Assembly: GCA_001695595.3 (NCBI GenBank)
Contig: MBPM02000130.1
Span: 1-64,000, forward strand
DNA: 64,000 nucleotides
Direction of reading: 5' to 3'
Origin: Plasmopara viticola
Lineage: Eukaryota > Oomycota > Peronosporomycetes > Peronosporales > Peronosporaceae
The notes below the pieces were generated by a model. The model did no database searches. It had not been told where the DNA came from and saw nothing but the letters and a program-made list of their open reading frames with translations. The translations under genes were made by a program, and so were the position numbers. Numbering within the stretch: position 1 is the stretch's first letter; every line of letters starts with the position of its first letter. Of the stretch, positions 51,640-64,000 are shown piece by piece.

Positions 51640-54600
51640 GGCTTCAAGGTCGCTTTCTTTTTTGTTTCGCCTGCCCACCAAACTTTACATTGTAAGTTTC
51701 GCTTGTACTCACGACGTCGAATAACGGCTTCAACTCATACGTTATTCGCGAAGCTCTTTTCACGATCGGGAATGGACCAATATATCGTGGCGCGAGTTTC
51801 TGCAATTGGGCAAAACCCTTGTGACGGACATCCAATTTCTTGCCGTCCAAAAGCACCATATCGCCAACTTGAAAGTCTTGGACAAGTCTATTCTTGTCAT
51901 AAAAGTACTTTATGCGCTCTTGTGCTTCGCTCATCCGGTCTTGCGCGACCTTGAGTAACGTTTCTTGACGTAGTAGAAACTCTTGCAGTGATTATTAGAT
52001 CTAATGAAATTTTGGATCTGATGCCCCATCGTCCGGCATATAATTTTTTTAGTCCACTTTGACCGGTGACATTCCAATCGTAGAATTTATGCGTCGGTTG
52101 CAAGCCATCTCAGTCAAATGCAAAAAGTCATCCTAATACTTCTGTGCTGAGTTGATGACACCTCGAAAGTAATTCTCCATAAAACGGTCGTTTTTTAGTT
52201 TGTCGATCAGTTTGCAGCCTAAAGGCGAAAGACTAAAACTGCATTGCGTTCCCTCAGCAGACATGATTGCTTGCCATAAGTTGTATGTGAACTGGGTGTC
52301 TCGGTTGGACACCATGGTCTTTGGTATGCCATGGTCCTTCATATACTTTTTAATGAAGAATTTTGAATTTGCTGCAGTACCGTTTATTGTCTTCGTAGCG
52401 ACCAATATGGCTCTTTTTGTCTAGTGAACAACAATCACCATGATGGTAATGAAACCACTTTCGGTTTTCGGTAAAGACGCGATGAAGTACATAGAAATGT
52501 CAACCTATCTGCTTCTTGAATATTCAAGTACTGGAGTAATCCTGGCGGTTTGGTCTATCTAGTCTTGTTGCGCTGACACATTTCGCATGTGTTGACATAG
52601 CGCTGGATATACTTCGTAATTTTTGGCATATAGTACTTTTGACGCACGGCCGTATACGTCTGGTAAATTCCGTGTTGGCCTGCTGATACAAAATCATAAT
52701 TTTCACAGATGACGCGTTTTTTTTAAGATCTTCGTCGTCTGGAATATACAGTCGTGGCGTCTCGTCTTCATTAGTTCGGTAAAAAAACATCATTCTTTAA
52801 TGAGTACTTCGGCACATTATTTATACATCGTCTTCGTAGATTGAGCAACTGTGACCTTATTCGCCCTGATTGTCGCCACGATCTTGCGGTTCTTAGCCGC
52901 TTCTGGAAGCGCTTGCGAGCTAACTTGGGCAGCTTTACTTTCGAATTCTAGCCAGCGGCAGTGCATCAGCCACGGTGTTAATCTCATCGGGAACCCACTA
53001 GAATAGAGGCTAAAATTCAGTAAGCGCATTATAATACCAAACTACTTTGCGATTTGTAGTCGTCTGAATCAGGATCATTCCAATACTTTTGTGATCCGTT
53101 TCGACCGTGAATGGTCGGAAAGACACACATGCCATACTTTTAGCGCATGCATAATTGCAAGTAGCTCTTGCTCACGAACAGGGTAATTCAACACAGCTGG
53201 CTTCAAAGCAATTGAATGCTCTTGCTTTCCCGCCTTTTGAAACAAGACTCTCCCTATCGCAAAATTTGAGGCGTCCATTCGTATACCAAAGGGTTTTGAA
53301 AAGTTTGGAGAACTTATTACGTGGGGAAGGGTCAAGTGACGCTCGAGAGCTGTAAAGCAGCGTAGCTGATCGTCTGAGAGCTCAATCGCTTCTCGAGGAC
53401 GTTTTTTCAATGTCGCTGAGTGGTCCTGCAAAGTCCTTGCAAAACCTTGAGATATAGACTGTAGTGCCTTAGATGCACTCCATTTGCTTCTTTGTCTTGA
53501 GAAAAGGCAATTCTGCGATAAACATAATTATGTCGAGCTCCATTCGGACGTCTTTTCGTCCGACAAAGTGTCATAGGCATGGGATATTATACGCACAGAA
53601 TTGGCACCTTGACAACTTGATGTGAAGTTGGTGTTCTTCATACTGTTTGAGTAAACGGTCCTAAGCCGTTAAGTGGTGTGCGATACATTCACTTTGCGTG
53701 AACACATAGATGTCGTCAAAGTAAATTCTCATCACATCCCTTAAGAATTGAAAGACTTTCTACAAAAGCCGGATAAATGTAATTGGGCTTCCGCACAGTC
53801 TCATGGAGTAATTAAATAATTAAAAAGACCATCTGGGGTAAAAAAACGGTAAATGGAATATCCAATTCGCGCAATTTAACCTTATAGTAACCCCGAAGTG
53901 CATGAAAACAATGACTCCCGGAAATTGCGTCAGGGGTGTCTTCCATTGCGCGGCACTGATATCACCGGCAGAATCGTCGCTAAATTTAGCTGACGATAAT
54001 CGTGCACAATTCACCAACCTGCAGGCTTTTTAACACAAAATATCGTTGCCAAAAAAGCAGACGTACTCGGTTGAATTGTGCCTGCTTGAACAATCTCTTC
54101 GGTATTCTTCAATTGCCCTGCGCGGTTTAAGACTCTGGCCCCATTGTATCACGGATACCGGCTTATAATCAGGCTTGAGCAAGATTTCGTGCTCAATTTT
54201 ATCCCGTACTGGAGGTGTCTTACTTGGGACCTCCGTGCGAAAAGATGTATTCGCATACTTGCATCGCGTTTCATTAGCCGGATTGTCCTTTAGCGATTCT
54301 CATCCTCGATTCTTGGAACGCTCAGACTTTTCAGAATCATAGAGGTTGACGACAAAGACAGCTTCAATGTAAGGCCATGATGGCCTTATTGGCGATCGTG
54401 ATCAAAGGTCTCGCGGCTTCGAATGATTCGAGCCATTCGTTGTCCAGTAGTCCATCTGAACGGACGTCGATTATGCGGTTTTAGTCGGATTGCCGCATGG
54501 TGCTTGTGTTAATGCGGGCGGTTTAATCCAATTGATATTTAGATTTTGCTCATAAAGCCACATCATGCCAATGATGACATCCTTATTTACAAGCATGACT

Positions 54601-54960
54601 TGGAACGTTCCTAATGTGATAAAAAACCTAAGTATCTGCAAGTTTGTGTTCACGGTTCGTCGAGGGCGGTGAACAACCTGGTCGTAATCATGGTTGACTT
54701 GCATCATCCTACCCTTGGTCATACGCCGTTAAGACTTTATCCAATGTCGATGAAGACGATGACGGATCTTTCTTGACCAACGTCTAAAGAAGCTTGAGCT
54801 TCAGCTTCGAGGATAGCATATAGTGCACCTCTACGCTTCCTTATGTTTGAAAGCAGTGATTTGCGGCGGTATGTGGCCGACAATGCCACAATTGTTACAT
54901 GTCGCCAACCTAGTCCAGTTGTCATTCTTGTCCTTACTCTTTTCAAAGCGCTCTTATCTC
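51640..54960 (-). pseudogene. Gypsy copy B pol remnants
   Basis: Read on the minus strand, in order: protease (54471-54946, with DVIIGMMWLYEQNLNINW), RT palm (KPAGWIVHDYRQLN near 54010 and YFDD at about 53709-53723), RNase H (53075-53431, RMDASNFAIGRVLFQ and YPVREQELLAI), zinc-binding part of integrase (about 52560-52690), integrase core (52133-52405, VSNRDTQFTYNLW) and integrase C terminus (51644-51934, FQVGDMVLLDG...RYIGPF). Numerous stops and shifts are present. Confidence 0.85.
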
Positions 54961-55309
54961 TGAGATCGTGACTTGTTCGCAGGATAGCCTGATTCTGTAG
55001 GCACCGTTTTAAACGACTTGGTCAATTTACGATTTGGCCTGCCCGAGTAACGGGCAAACTCGAAATTGGAGGTAGCTCCAAAGGCGTATTGGAGAATATT
55101 TTTACTTTGATCCTCTTTACATTTTCTTCCCGTACTCCAATCTGGAAAAAGAACCGCATTTTTAAATCACTGATTTCCAATTCAGATTGGGACATCAGGT
55201 CCTGGGATTCAGAGACATAAGTATGGATAGTTTTCCTTTGTTTAGGTGAAACACCCGCTCTCGATGATCATACTCGAAATCCTTAGGCTTGAAACATGTC
55301 GCGCAGCCC

Positions 55310-55690
55310 AATGTAACTCTCTCTCCGTAGCGACAGGACAAGACACACTGTCCATGCAGCAACTAACGTTGTATCTCACTCAGCACCAACAGCAATATCA
55401 AGCTCAGGTGCAAGCTCAAATATAAGCCCACAAGCAACTGGCTAATTGTTGCATCAAAGAGCGAGCAGAAGAATCAAGATTTCTCTGTTTATGAAGGGAG
55501 GTTTGGCGAAGATATTGAATTATGGATCTTCGCAACGAAACAGTATCACGCCAACATGCTCTACTTGATGACAACAGAGTCGTCCGACTTTGTGACGCTA
55601 ATCTCATAGGCAGATTCGTACTGATTTGGTACCGTGCCTTTATCGCCGACTGCGAGCGCATGAACGTGTACAGGACATGGGCACTGCTTA
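55310..55690 (+). pseudogene. Gypsy gag fragment in inverted orientation within copy B
   Basis: Matches 40990-41345 in the same (plus) direction, although the surrounding copy B reads minus. The segment includes ELWIFATKQYHANMLYLMTT. This indicates an internal inversion in copy B or a separate insertion of a related element. Confidence 0.6.
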
Positions 55691-56613
55691 AAACTTAATT
55701 GCGCGGTTGAATTCGCTTGGCCATTGGCACTTGCCGCATCTTGAGGAGTCGGTGCTTGCAATCTTGAGCGCGGCGTTAGCCGAAACGTTTCGATATAGCC
55801 AGAAGCAATAAATCGGCTCTGTTTAAGAAGTCTTGGGTCTGGAGATGGGCACGCAGCCGTACGGTCGCATGGTTAGGCATACTTGCTGGAATTCTCAGCG
55901 CTATTAGTTATAATCCACCAGACCCAAATAAAACCTCGAGGATAAAACCGAAACTGTTTAAATCATGTTTCACAGTCTACGCATTTTGTACAAATGAATA
56001 GAGTGGTTTATGAGCCATTCAGATGCTCTTATTTTTGCTGAAATCGGCGCTTTAGGTTTTCAATGATGTCGTGCACTAATTTTCTGGCACATGAGTGCTT
56101 ACAATCCGGGATTATGTTTCGGATTAGTCGGACAAGCTTCAGCTGCTTTACCGTCGATAACCACGAGTCTTTTCGCAGCTTGGCGAGCTTCTTCTTACAT
56201 CCTGTTAAGAGCTGAGGGGTACTGCTGAACGAATTTGTGTGTTCGAGAGTCTTTCCCGGACAACGAAGCTAAACGTAACAGCTCACTAATATTGAATGTA
56301 GATCATGCAAAGCCAAGTGGGTGACTTATCTGAAACATTCTCCGTGTTTTAAGAAGCGAGACAGTAATTAAACAAAAGGCAAAAGTACATAACCACAGAC
56401 CAACTGAAGAAGTTCAAGATTATGTACCACACTAGCGTGCAACCACGCTAACCAACCACTAAACGCTGAGTTAGTGCTATAAGACAATCATTTGTAATCT
56501 AATACTTCCCACTATGTGGCTCGTACCGATAATCACAGAATGACTTGCTTCTCACTAAGTGGTCACAAGCACTCTTGCCTTGACTCTCAAACTTGACACG
56601 ACAAGTCCTACTA

Positions 56614-56685
56614 TGTAACAAAGTCGCGGAGGAAGCTGATTGAAGTCGGCCGTTGGACAAGGCTGAGGTGCAGGCGAGGTGAGGT
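56614..56685 (-). repeat. 5' LTR of Gypsy copy B, part 1
   Basis: 72 bp, TGTAACAAAGTCGCGG..., ending with GAGGT, which is the Copia target duplication. It continues at 60661. Confidence 0.85.
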
Positions 56686-56831
56686 TGTTAACATTACACC
56701 GCTAAATGCATGTTGAACAGGTGGATGGCTTCACAGTAATTACATGTACGTCCCAATTAGTAATTACATATGGTAGCCGTTCATTGGTCAGGATAAATAT
56801 ATTCACTTCGGTTTTTACTTTCTTCTCAACA
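56686..56831 (+). repeat. 5' LTR of Copia element
   Basis: 146 bp, TGTTAACATTAC...TTCTCAACA, with a TATA-like GATAAATATATTCAC inside. Confidence 0.95.
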
Positions 56832-56873
56832 GGTTAACAGCCGCAACAAGCTCAAGCAACGTTCTCGCCCAAT

Positions 56874-59800
56874 ATGAACAAGCGCACCGAAGTCCTCCTA
56901 GGAAGTGGTAACTATTACCACTGGGAGTTTAACATGAGGATGCCCCTGGCGCGGAAGGGTCTCCTGGGACACATCATGGCCGTCAAGGAAGAGAAGGACG
57001 TCACGGAGGCGTGGCTGGTTAATGATGCCAAGGCGCTAGGCATCATTGCTCAAGGCGTTGAATCCAGCACCAGACCAAGATTCGGTCGGCTACGCGTGCT
57101 ATGGAGGCGTGGGGAACCCTCCGCGATTTATACAATCGCTCGACTCTTCACAATCGTGTTGTGATGACTCGTCGTCTACATGAGTTCAAGATGGAAAGTG
57201 GAACAAGCATGGCAGAGCATCTGGACTCTTTTGACGAGCTAGTAGTGGGACTACAGACTACGGGAGAGCAAATTGATGAGTCACGCCAGCTGGTGGTACT
57301 TCTCAGCAGTCTACCTTCGGAGTACGACTTGATTTCGTCGATTGTGGAAAATGCAAGGGACATTTCGTTGATAGAAGTCAAGGAGAAGCTGCTCAAAGAG
57401 TCAGAGAAGCTGCAGAGGAAAGAAGCTACAGAGAAAGCGTTTCGCGTAAATGGAAATGGAAATGCTAGAAGATTCAAAGGTGGACGGGACAATGGGCGAA
57501 AGGGTGGTCCTCCACGCAATAACGGCGGATTCAAGGGCAAGTGCTTCAACTGTGACCAGTTTGGACACATGAAGCGGAACTGCCCGGCCGGTAAAAGATT
57601 CAACAGCAACGACACGGTGTTTGCTGTTGGTAAAGGGAAGTCATCAGGATGGCTGATTGATAGTGGAGCAACTTCCCACATGACCCCACACAGGAAGGAC
57701 TTGTTTGATTACAAGGGCCTAGAAGCTAGCATCGAAGTTACGATTGCAGACGGGAAGAAGTTGCTTGTCAAAGGAGTCGGCACGGTAAAATTGACTGGTT
57801 TGAACGGAATGAGGATTCGCATGGTTGAAGTTCTGCACATTCCCGGACTCGACAGAAGGTTGCTGTCAGTTGGCAAGCTGGCAGAGCGTGGCATGAGTGT
57901 GGAATTTTCGCGTTTTCGTCATGTGTCATTTGAAACAAGAAGCAAGCAATTGCGTCGGGCACAAAAGCTGGAAAGTCGTATTTTCTTGACTGTGAGCAAG
58001 AAGAAGCATGTCTCGTTGAATATACCGGGGCTGACAATCAGTGGGAGCTTTGGCATACACGCATGGGGCACCCCAGCAAGGATGCGCTGATCAGGACACA
58101 GCGATTAATTAATGGTATCCCAATTATCAAGCAAAGTGTGGAAATATTGTGTGCCGGGTGTTTGAAGGGCAAGCAGACGATCACGGTGTTTCCGTCTCGT
58201 TCAATGACAAAGACGACACGTGTGTTGGAGCGTGTTCACACAGATGTCATGGGGCCAATGCGAACTATCTCGAAGGGTGGTGCCAAATACATTCTCACGT
58301 TTGTGGATGACTTTTCACGATATGTTGCAATTTTTCTGATCAAGAGCAAGAGTGAAGTTGCTGGCAAGTTCAAGGAGTTTCTGACATTATACGAAAGCCA
58401 GTGGGGTGCACGACTAAGATGTTTGCGATCCGACAACGGAACCGAGTTCGTAAACAAGAAAATGGCAGGAATATGTCAAGAGAACGGCATTGTACACCAG
58501 CGCTCCGTCCCATACAGCCCGCAGCAGAACGGAGTAGCGGAGCGTATGAACAAGACAATTATGGAGAAAGCCCGCAGCATGTTACACTACAAGAGCGTAT
58601 CGACGGAATGGTGGGCGGAAGCGGTAAATACAGCGGTTTATTTAATTAATCGCTCCAGCAATACGGTCCATCCTGACACCACGCCGTATGAGCTAGTCTT
58701 CAAAATGAAGCCCTGAATGGATCACCTGCGCGTATTTGGTTCGCAAGGCTACGCTCATATTGACGATGTGAAACGGACCAAACTGGAACCCAAGAGTTTC
58801 AAGTGTATGTTTCTTGGCTATGCAGAGAATGTCAAGGGCTATCGCGTATTTGACTTGGAGAATGCCAAGATTAAAGTGACCCGCTTTGTAAAGTTGGATG
58901 AGCGTGAGGTGGGCGGCATCTACGACACGCAAGAGCTTAAGCCGGAAACAATTGTTCAAGTAGTTAAGGATGGTGATGAAGTCAATGTTCAGCATCAAGT
59001 GGATCGACAGTCAGTTCCGGACGATCCCATGGGAGGTGTCGAAGAGACAGTCGAGGATGTCGATATGGAGGATGTAAATCGTACGCCAAGCGCCGTTGTA
59101 CAGCGGCTAATGCCTTCTGAGAGCCCTGTACGAAACGGGCTTGAGCTAACGGAGTATCATCAACCTTCCCAAGTGCAACAAGAAGATCGTTTGGTGTTTC
59201 GGCCTGAATTGGAGCGAACACGAATAAGACGTGAGCCAGTGCTAATGCTAAGAAACGGTTCCGATGGTGGAGAGTCAACAGAAGGAAGTGAGGGCCCACC
59301 GACTCCAAAGCGTGCTAGGATTGACGAAGATGGACTAATTGCGGAAGCCTTTCTTGCCTACGCTGTGAATATTGACGATGATATGGACTCACCGACTACT
59401 TATACTCAAGCAATGGCAAGCGACGATGCAATGAAATGGCGTGAAGCAATGGATGCTGAGCTTCGCTCTCACGAAGAGAATAAAACGTGGACATTGCAGC
59501 CACGAGGGGGGATTGGACGCACAATTGGATCACGATGGGTATTTGCCAAAAAGCGTGATCAGAATGGCGCTATCGTGCGATACAAGGCACGACTAGTCGC
59601 GAAAGGTTTCAAGCAGAAGTATGGTTGATCACGACAGGTCAGCTGGAATTTTGATGATCAAACAGACTCGCTACATCGATGACGTGGTCAAGCGATTCGG
59701 TCAACAAGATGCCAAAAGTGTTGAAAACCCTTGCGTATCAGGCTTGAAGCTGTCGTCAAAGCAGTCACCCACAACGGAAGAGGGACGGTCGACAATGCGA

Positions 59801-60496
59801 TCAAAGCCTTATCGCTCTTTGATTGGATGCTTGCTGTACATAACGACATGCACTCGGCCTAATATTGCTTAAGTGGTGACGCAGCTATCACGTTTTCTGG
59901 AGAACCCAGGACTACAACATTGGAGCGCAGCAATTCGAGTAGTACGGTATCTGAAGACCACGCGTCAAATCGGTATCGTCTACCGAGGAACTGGAAGCGT
60001 TACGGTCAAGGCATACTCGGATGCAGATTGGGGCAGCAACACGGATGACAGACGCTCGGTCTCGGGAATTATGGTCATGATTGCAAGCGCACCAGTGGTA
60101 TTTAAGTCGAAGTACCAGCGGACAGTTGCGCTGAGCTCAGCGGAAGCTGAGTATATGGCTCTCAGCTTATGCACACAAGAAGTTCTTTGGACGCGGGCAA
60201 TGCTAAAGGACATGGGTCACGAGCAAGTTGAAGGCACACAGGTTTGGGAAGACAACCAGGGTGCGATTGCGTTAGCCAATAACGCCGGATACCATGCTAG
60301 GACGAAGCATGTGGACATCAAGCACCACTTTATTCGTGAGAACGTGCAAGAAGGACTGTTGAAGATCGAATATGTCGACACGAAGAGTCAGCTTGCAGAT
60401 ATGCTGACGAAGCCAGTTGGGACCAAAATGCTTAAGTATCTGCGCGAAGCCACCGGAATCAAGACTAAGTCAGCAACAAAGGACACACAGCATTAG
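56874..60496 (+). pseudogene. Copia gag-pol polyprotein, broken
   Basis: Gag starts at ATG 56874 and shifts frame near 57070. The next frame (57101 to about 57915) carries the retrotransposon gag domain, a CCHC knuckle CFNCDQFGHMKRNC (near 57543) and protease DSGATSHM (near 57660). A second shift leads to the integrase frame (58063-59628) with HTDVMGP, RSDNGTEF and QQNGVAERMNKT, and a TGA at 58714-58716. The RT begins (ARLVAKGFKQKYG) and is then deleted at about 59625, so YVDD and neighbouring palm motifs are absent. RNase H (59621-60496) with a TAA at 59870-59872 has YSDADWG, SSAEAEYMAL and TKHVDIKHHF. Confidence 0.92.
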
Positions 60497-60509
60497 CGGT
60501 GAGTGGGAG

Positions 60510-60655
60510 TGTTAACATTACACCGCTGAATGCATGTTGAACAGGTGGATGGCTTCACAGTAATTACATGTACGTCACAATTAGTAATTACATATGGTAG
60601 CCGTTCATTGGTCAGGATAAATATATTCACTTCGGTTTTTACTTTCTTCTCAACA
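60510..60655 (+). repeat. 3' LTR of Copia element
   Basis: 146 bp; two substitutions against 56686-56831. Confidence 0.95.
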
Positions 60656-60660
60656 GAGGT

Positions 60661-61007
60661 CTTAGAAGAGAAGTAAAGTTTGTTGTTTAAAGCAAATTGC
60701 GAAGTGATGTTAGATAAAGAGCTCTTACGACTTTTATTCTTGCTACAGCCTAAGTGGTGGCTGTCACCTATCTACGGCTACCATTCCAAAAGCTAGCAAT
60801 TGTCTTTATTTCATCTGGCTTCTTACACATCCTAGATTTCTTTTAGCCAAGAATATCTATTGGTACTTCAACGATTATGGGAAATCGGGAACTGCCTTCT
60901 GGTCAACTCGTTCATACCTTCAAATAGTACTAATGCATATGTATTTTGGGAATATTTTCATAATTTTGTAAAATAGCCAAATCGTTGGTGACGACGGTTA
61001 CGTCACG
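60661..61007 (-). repeat. 5' LTR of Gypsy copy B, part 2
   Basis: Continues 56614-56685 after the Copia insertion. Ends TTACGTCACG, next to target duplication CTCAC (61008-61012). Confidence 0.85.
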
Positions 61008-61012
61008 CTCAC

Positions 61013-62699
61013 GGGTCGGGCACCGAAGAACAACATAAACACGAACGTACAATTAATGCGATTCGAATAATTACGTCATCATATTTTTAACAGTGCGCCT
61101 AACGTGGTGGCTTTTTGCATCCTGAACCATCATCTTACAGCCCAGACTTGTCAGTTTTACTACGACACCACAGGTAGGTCTCTTCGTCTTAAAGGCAAAA
61201 ACCTTTCTTTTGCTGCTCGTCTGGAGAGTCAAGTTGCCGTTCTTTCGATACGTGTACCAGGTCTTAAGACACACCATTAACCAAGTGCTTTACTGTTGCA
61301 TTAAAGCTGTTACCATATGCAAAGCCGCCTTCAGCTTCCACTCGTTGAAAGGAGAATTAAATTTTAAATTTCCGTTTCGCACGATCTGTTTTGAGCTTCG
61401 AGCAAATTTTATAGACGCCCTGACAATGTCTTTAAACTTGTGTAGCTCTTTTATAACGCCTACCTCCAAGGGTACGCGTTGCGGATCCTTATCGATGTTG
61501 TCTGGAGCACACTCATCCCACAAGCTGCCAAAAGGTGCGCCTTTTGCTTCTTGTATGGACGGATTCTTCGCCATTTCGAATATACTTTTTTATCTAAACT
61601 GACCGCTTCTTCATCATTCTTCACCATTTTTTTGCTTTGGAGGAAGGATCGCATTGCTCAGTCCTAGTTTGCTCACTAAAATCACTTTATCAATGTAGAA
61701 GGACCTGAATTGCTAGCGAAAAATGGGTCCGACTTTGAAGGTGATGAATGGCCTTTCAAAAAAGTGAGCCCGGCTTATACAGCCAATGGCATCGAGTAGA
61801 ACATTCATCTGCTTTATGCGCCGAGAGGTCTAATCCGATGCCATTCCCGCGCGGCATATAACAAATGTATAAAAGGACCCATTACAACCATCAAGGTCGA
61901 AAAGGGGGTTATTGATTACTAAACGTTCCTCCTTTTTGCCATAAAACGAAATCTCATTAGGTAAATTGTTGTCATTTTTGCCTTAATCACGCGGAGAAGA
62001 ATATTTTGGATTTCCGTAGACACGTTAGAAGGAATGAAAACCACATACGTATTAATAATTCGTTAAAAGCAGAGAAATGTAGAAAATCAAGGGCTTGTTC
62101 ACTCATTTATGTGACTTGATAATTAAGAACACCTCAATGCAAGTCTAGCGCTTTGTCAATCGGTGGTACTGCTGAAACCTTACCAACATCGTAAAATGAT
62201 GTGTAAAGCAAAGTAAAAATATGACTAAAAAGTATTCCGGTCCTCAAGTTTGCTCCCTTGTGCTACCTTAAAGCCTACTTTCTGGATCTTTCATATGCCT
62301 TTCGAAGCGTCATTCACTGACGTCATTGGCGTTCCGATGCCCTAAGTATTAGCCGAAATCATGTCCGCAATTCCTGCAGTCCATACGCATGCGGTGGCGT
62401 ACTTGGTCCAACTCAGCGACTTTTACTCGCCGCTTCTCTGCGAATAACTCGACGTGGACAACGCTCGCGGTTCGAAGAGCCTGAAGTCACGTGGTTCAAT
62501 GTCATGTGTGCTACTTTCATTTCTGTGCTCATGTATCGCGCCTCAATTGTATTCCGAGCTACGTTTTCTTGGATGGAGTGACAAAGGATAATGACATGCT
62601 TCGTTCGAGTATTACATTAAGCGTTGATTGCTTTCTGGCTTTTTTTATAAGACCAACATCAATCTTAAAAGCCTACGGCCGAGGCCTTTAAACATGACA
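61013..62699. other. Region with weak coding remnants, unassigned
   Basis: A 94-codon minus-strand ORF (61290-61574) with FGSLWDECAPDNIDKDPQR looks protein-like, but no family is recognised and neighbouring frames are broken. Nothing else supported. Confidence 0.3.
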
Positions 62700-63960
62700 C
62701 ACCATGAGGACTTTTTGCGGACACAAACTTAGCGTCATGCACTCGGTTTCGGATGAGCTAAAGGCCAATGTTCGTTGAAATTTTGACTCGGAATCACAGC
62801 AGCGGGTCCGATCATGACCACGATTCCAGACATCGAGCGCCGAATATAAATGTTGCTACCCAATCAGTGTACGCTATGACATCAAAGCCTTTTTTGCCGA
62901 TCGTGCAGACAAGTTCATGCAAGCGCGTTGTCGTTCGGTAGCGGGCCCCGCAAATGGCAGCCTTCCTGTGCTGCTGTCCAAAATTCTCCAAAAATAGAGA
63001 TAGCTGAGCCATCACGTACGCAACGTTTGGTCCGTAACCGTCGCTAGAGACTATACTTTTAATTTCAACCCTGACTTTAACGTATTCTCTTCTACATCAG
63101 AGCTTTACAGATCAAATTGCTTCACCACTTTATTAATGAACGCAGTCTGCTTGATCAAAAGCGTCCTTCTTGTCCTGATCATGATATGTCCATCCCTGAA
63201 AATAAACTTGGCCTCACTTGAAGCTTTCATCTTAAATGCCTTCTTTACTACCTGCTTGACATCCTGTATCTTCTTGCTTGTTTTTGCAGCAATATTTATG
63301 TCATTAACAGAAAGACGAAATATCTCGCCTTCCTCATGGCGTACACGCACTGGTCCGCCACAACTTATAAAACCGATCTGCATAGACACTCGATGTCATG
63401 TCTTTTTCCACGCGTAAGCCGCTTGCTTAAGACCATAAATGACCTTGACGAGTTGGCACAGACTACACTTGACATTCGCAAAACCATAGATGCTTTATCA
63501 AATCAGACTCATCTAGGTCGCTATTGAGAATTGCGGTATCGGCTTCTTATTGCTTAGTCAAATAACTTTCAGTCACAACAACTACCAGCACCACATGGAA
63601 TGATTTCACGTTAGCCACTTGCGAGTACGTTTCGTAGAATTACACACCAAAGTTTTGCTCGAAACCCTTAGCTACAAGCCGAATCTTGAGTCTAACAAGG
63701 AAAGAGCCAACGCCAATCAACTAATCAAATTTTTAATCCTTGGCACCAAAGTTCAAGATCTATTGAGCTCATGTGCTTCAACCTCTGCCTGCATAGTTTC
63801 GAGCCACATCCGAACATCGTGACGGGATATGGCCACCGATACGTTGTCGTTGCATAATCCGTATCCCCAATATTTGCAGCTTATGCAAGCAGCACTTCTG
63901 CTATAAGGCCATTGTTATCTACGCGCGATCTCTCATGTGATATCAAGCATTACCATCGTT
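62700..63960 (-). pseudogene. Copia relic: RT and RNase H remnants
   Basis: On the minus strand the RT start (remnant of an ETMQAEVEAH...W.F segment near 63800), the palm region (63105-63389, LSVNDINIAAKTSKKIQDVKQ, the catalytic YVDD-type site altered to VND) and RNase H pieces (62812-63015, QLSLFLENFGQQH) are in order. All are broken by stops and shifts. The element probably continues beyond the window. Confidence 0.7.
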
Positions 63961-64000
63961 GTTGGAGCATCATCAGCGTCCAAAACGGGATATTCAATTG

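Larger units (their letters stand above)
56686..60655 (+). mobile_element. Ty1/Copia element nested in a Gypsy LTR, RT-deleted
   Basis: LTRs of 146 bp at 56686-56831 and 60510-60655 differ at two positions only (about 98.6% identical). GAGGT is duplicated on both sides (56681-56685 and 60656-60660). A purine-rich tract (GCGGTGAGTGGGAG) precedes the 3' LTR. The insertion is young relative to the host Gypsy copy, yet its polyprotein has two frameshifts, two stops and loss of most of the reverse transcriptase, so it must have moved with proteins supplied by another copy or decayed after insertion. Confidence 0.93.
51102..61007 (-). mobile_element. Ty3/Gypsy LTR retrotransposon, copy B, with nested Copia element
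   Basis: LTRs at 51102-51536 and 56614-61007 (the latter split by a Copia insertion) bracket a minus-strand gag-pol remnant. CTCAC flanks both outer ends (51097-51101 and 61008-61012), the target duplication. A purine tract (GAAGGGGGG on the minus strand) lies next to the 51536 end, as expected for a polypurine tract. Same family as copy A. Confidence 0.85.

Overview
The window reads as nuclear DNA of a plant-pathogenic oomycete, most likely a Peronosporales species (Phytophthora or downy mildew). The evidence is two Crinkler (CRN) effector genes with the LFLAK-type header, a kaptin gene with 59-75 bp GT-AG introns, a small single-DBD heat shock factor, a beta-secretase-like aspartic protease, and many decayed Ty3/Gypsy and Ty1/Copia elements. 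The species is inferred from gene families, not read directly.

Layout. (1) 1-9241 is a large inverted repeat. A left arm (1 to about 3652, running off the window) mirrors a right arm (about 5613-9241) around a spacer of about 1.96 kb made of host gene fragments and a SINE-like repeat. Each arm carries a CRN NTPase-nuclease gene, an ExoX-C-like small gene, a minisatellite, and the edge of a viral gene block. (2) About 5610-22350 is a Polinton/Maverick-type virus-like transposon. It has an adenovirus-type cysteine protease, a double-jelly-roll major capsid protein, a long S74-chaperone fibre, an A32-like packaging ATPase, a minor capsid protein, a repeat-bearing structural protein, a small basic core-like protein, a pVI-like protein, a chromodomain integrase and a protein-primed family B DNA polymerase. 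Capsid, fibre and polymerase are broken by a few frameshifts and in-frame stops, and the polymerase 5' end is lost. (3) 22600-24450 is a membrane aspartic protease whose upstream region abuts the broken polymerase. (4) 25375-29390 holds two tandem, decayed copies of an unidentified repeat family. (5) 32313-35220 holds HSF and kaptin, an ordinary host gene pair. (6) 35220-64000 is gene-poor: a full but decayed Gypsy element (39697-45203), a mucin-like membrane protein (46699-47847), a SINE-like insertion with target-site duplication (48311-48610), a second Gypsy element on the minus strand (51102-61007) with a young Copia element nested in its LTR (56686-60655), and a Copia relic at the right edge.

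The main discovery candidate is the Crinkler gene lying inside the terminal part of a Polinton, in both arms of a head-to-head palindrome. The two CRN copies are almost identical at both ends but strongly diverged across about 540 bp in the middle. The capsid-region proteins also carry motifs matching the cleavage consensus of the element's own protease, which suggests an adenovirus-like virion maturation scheme.
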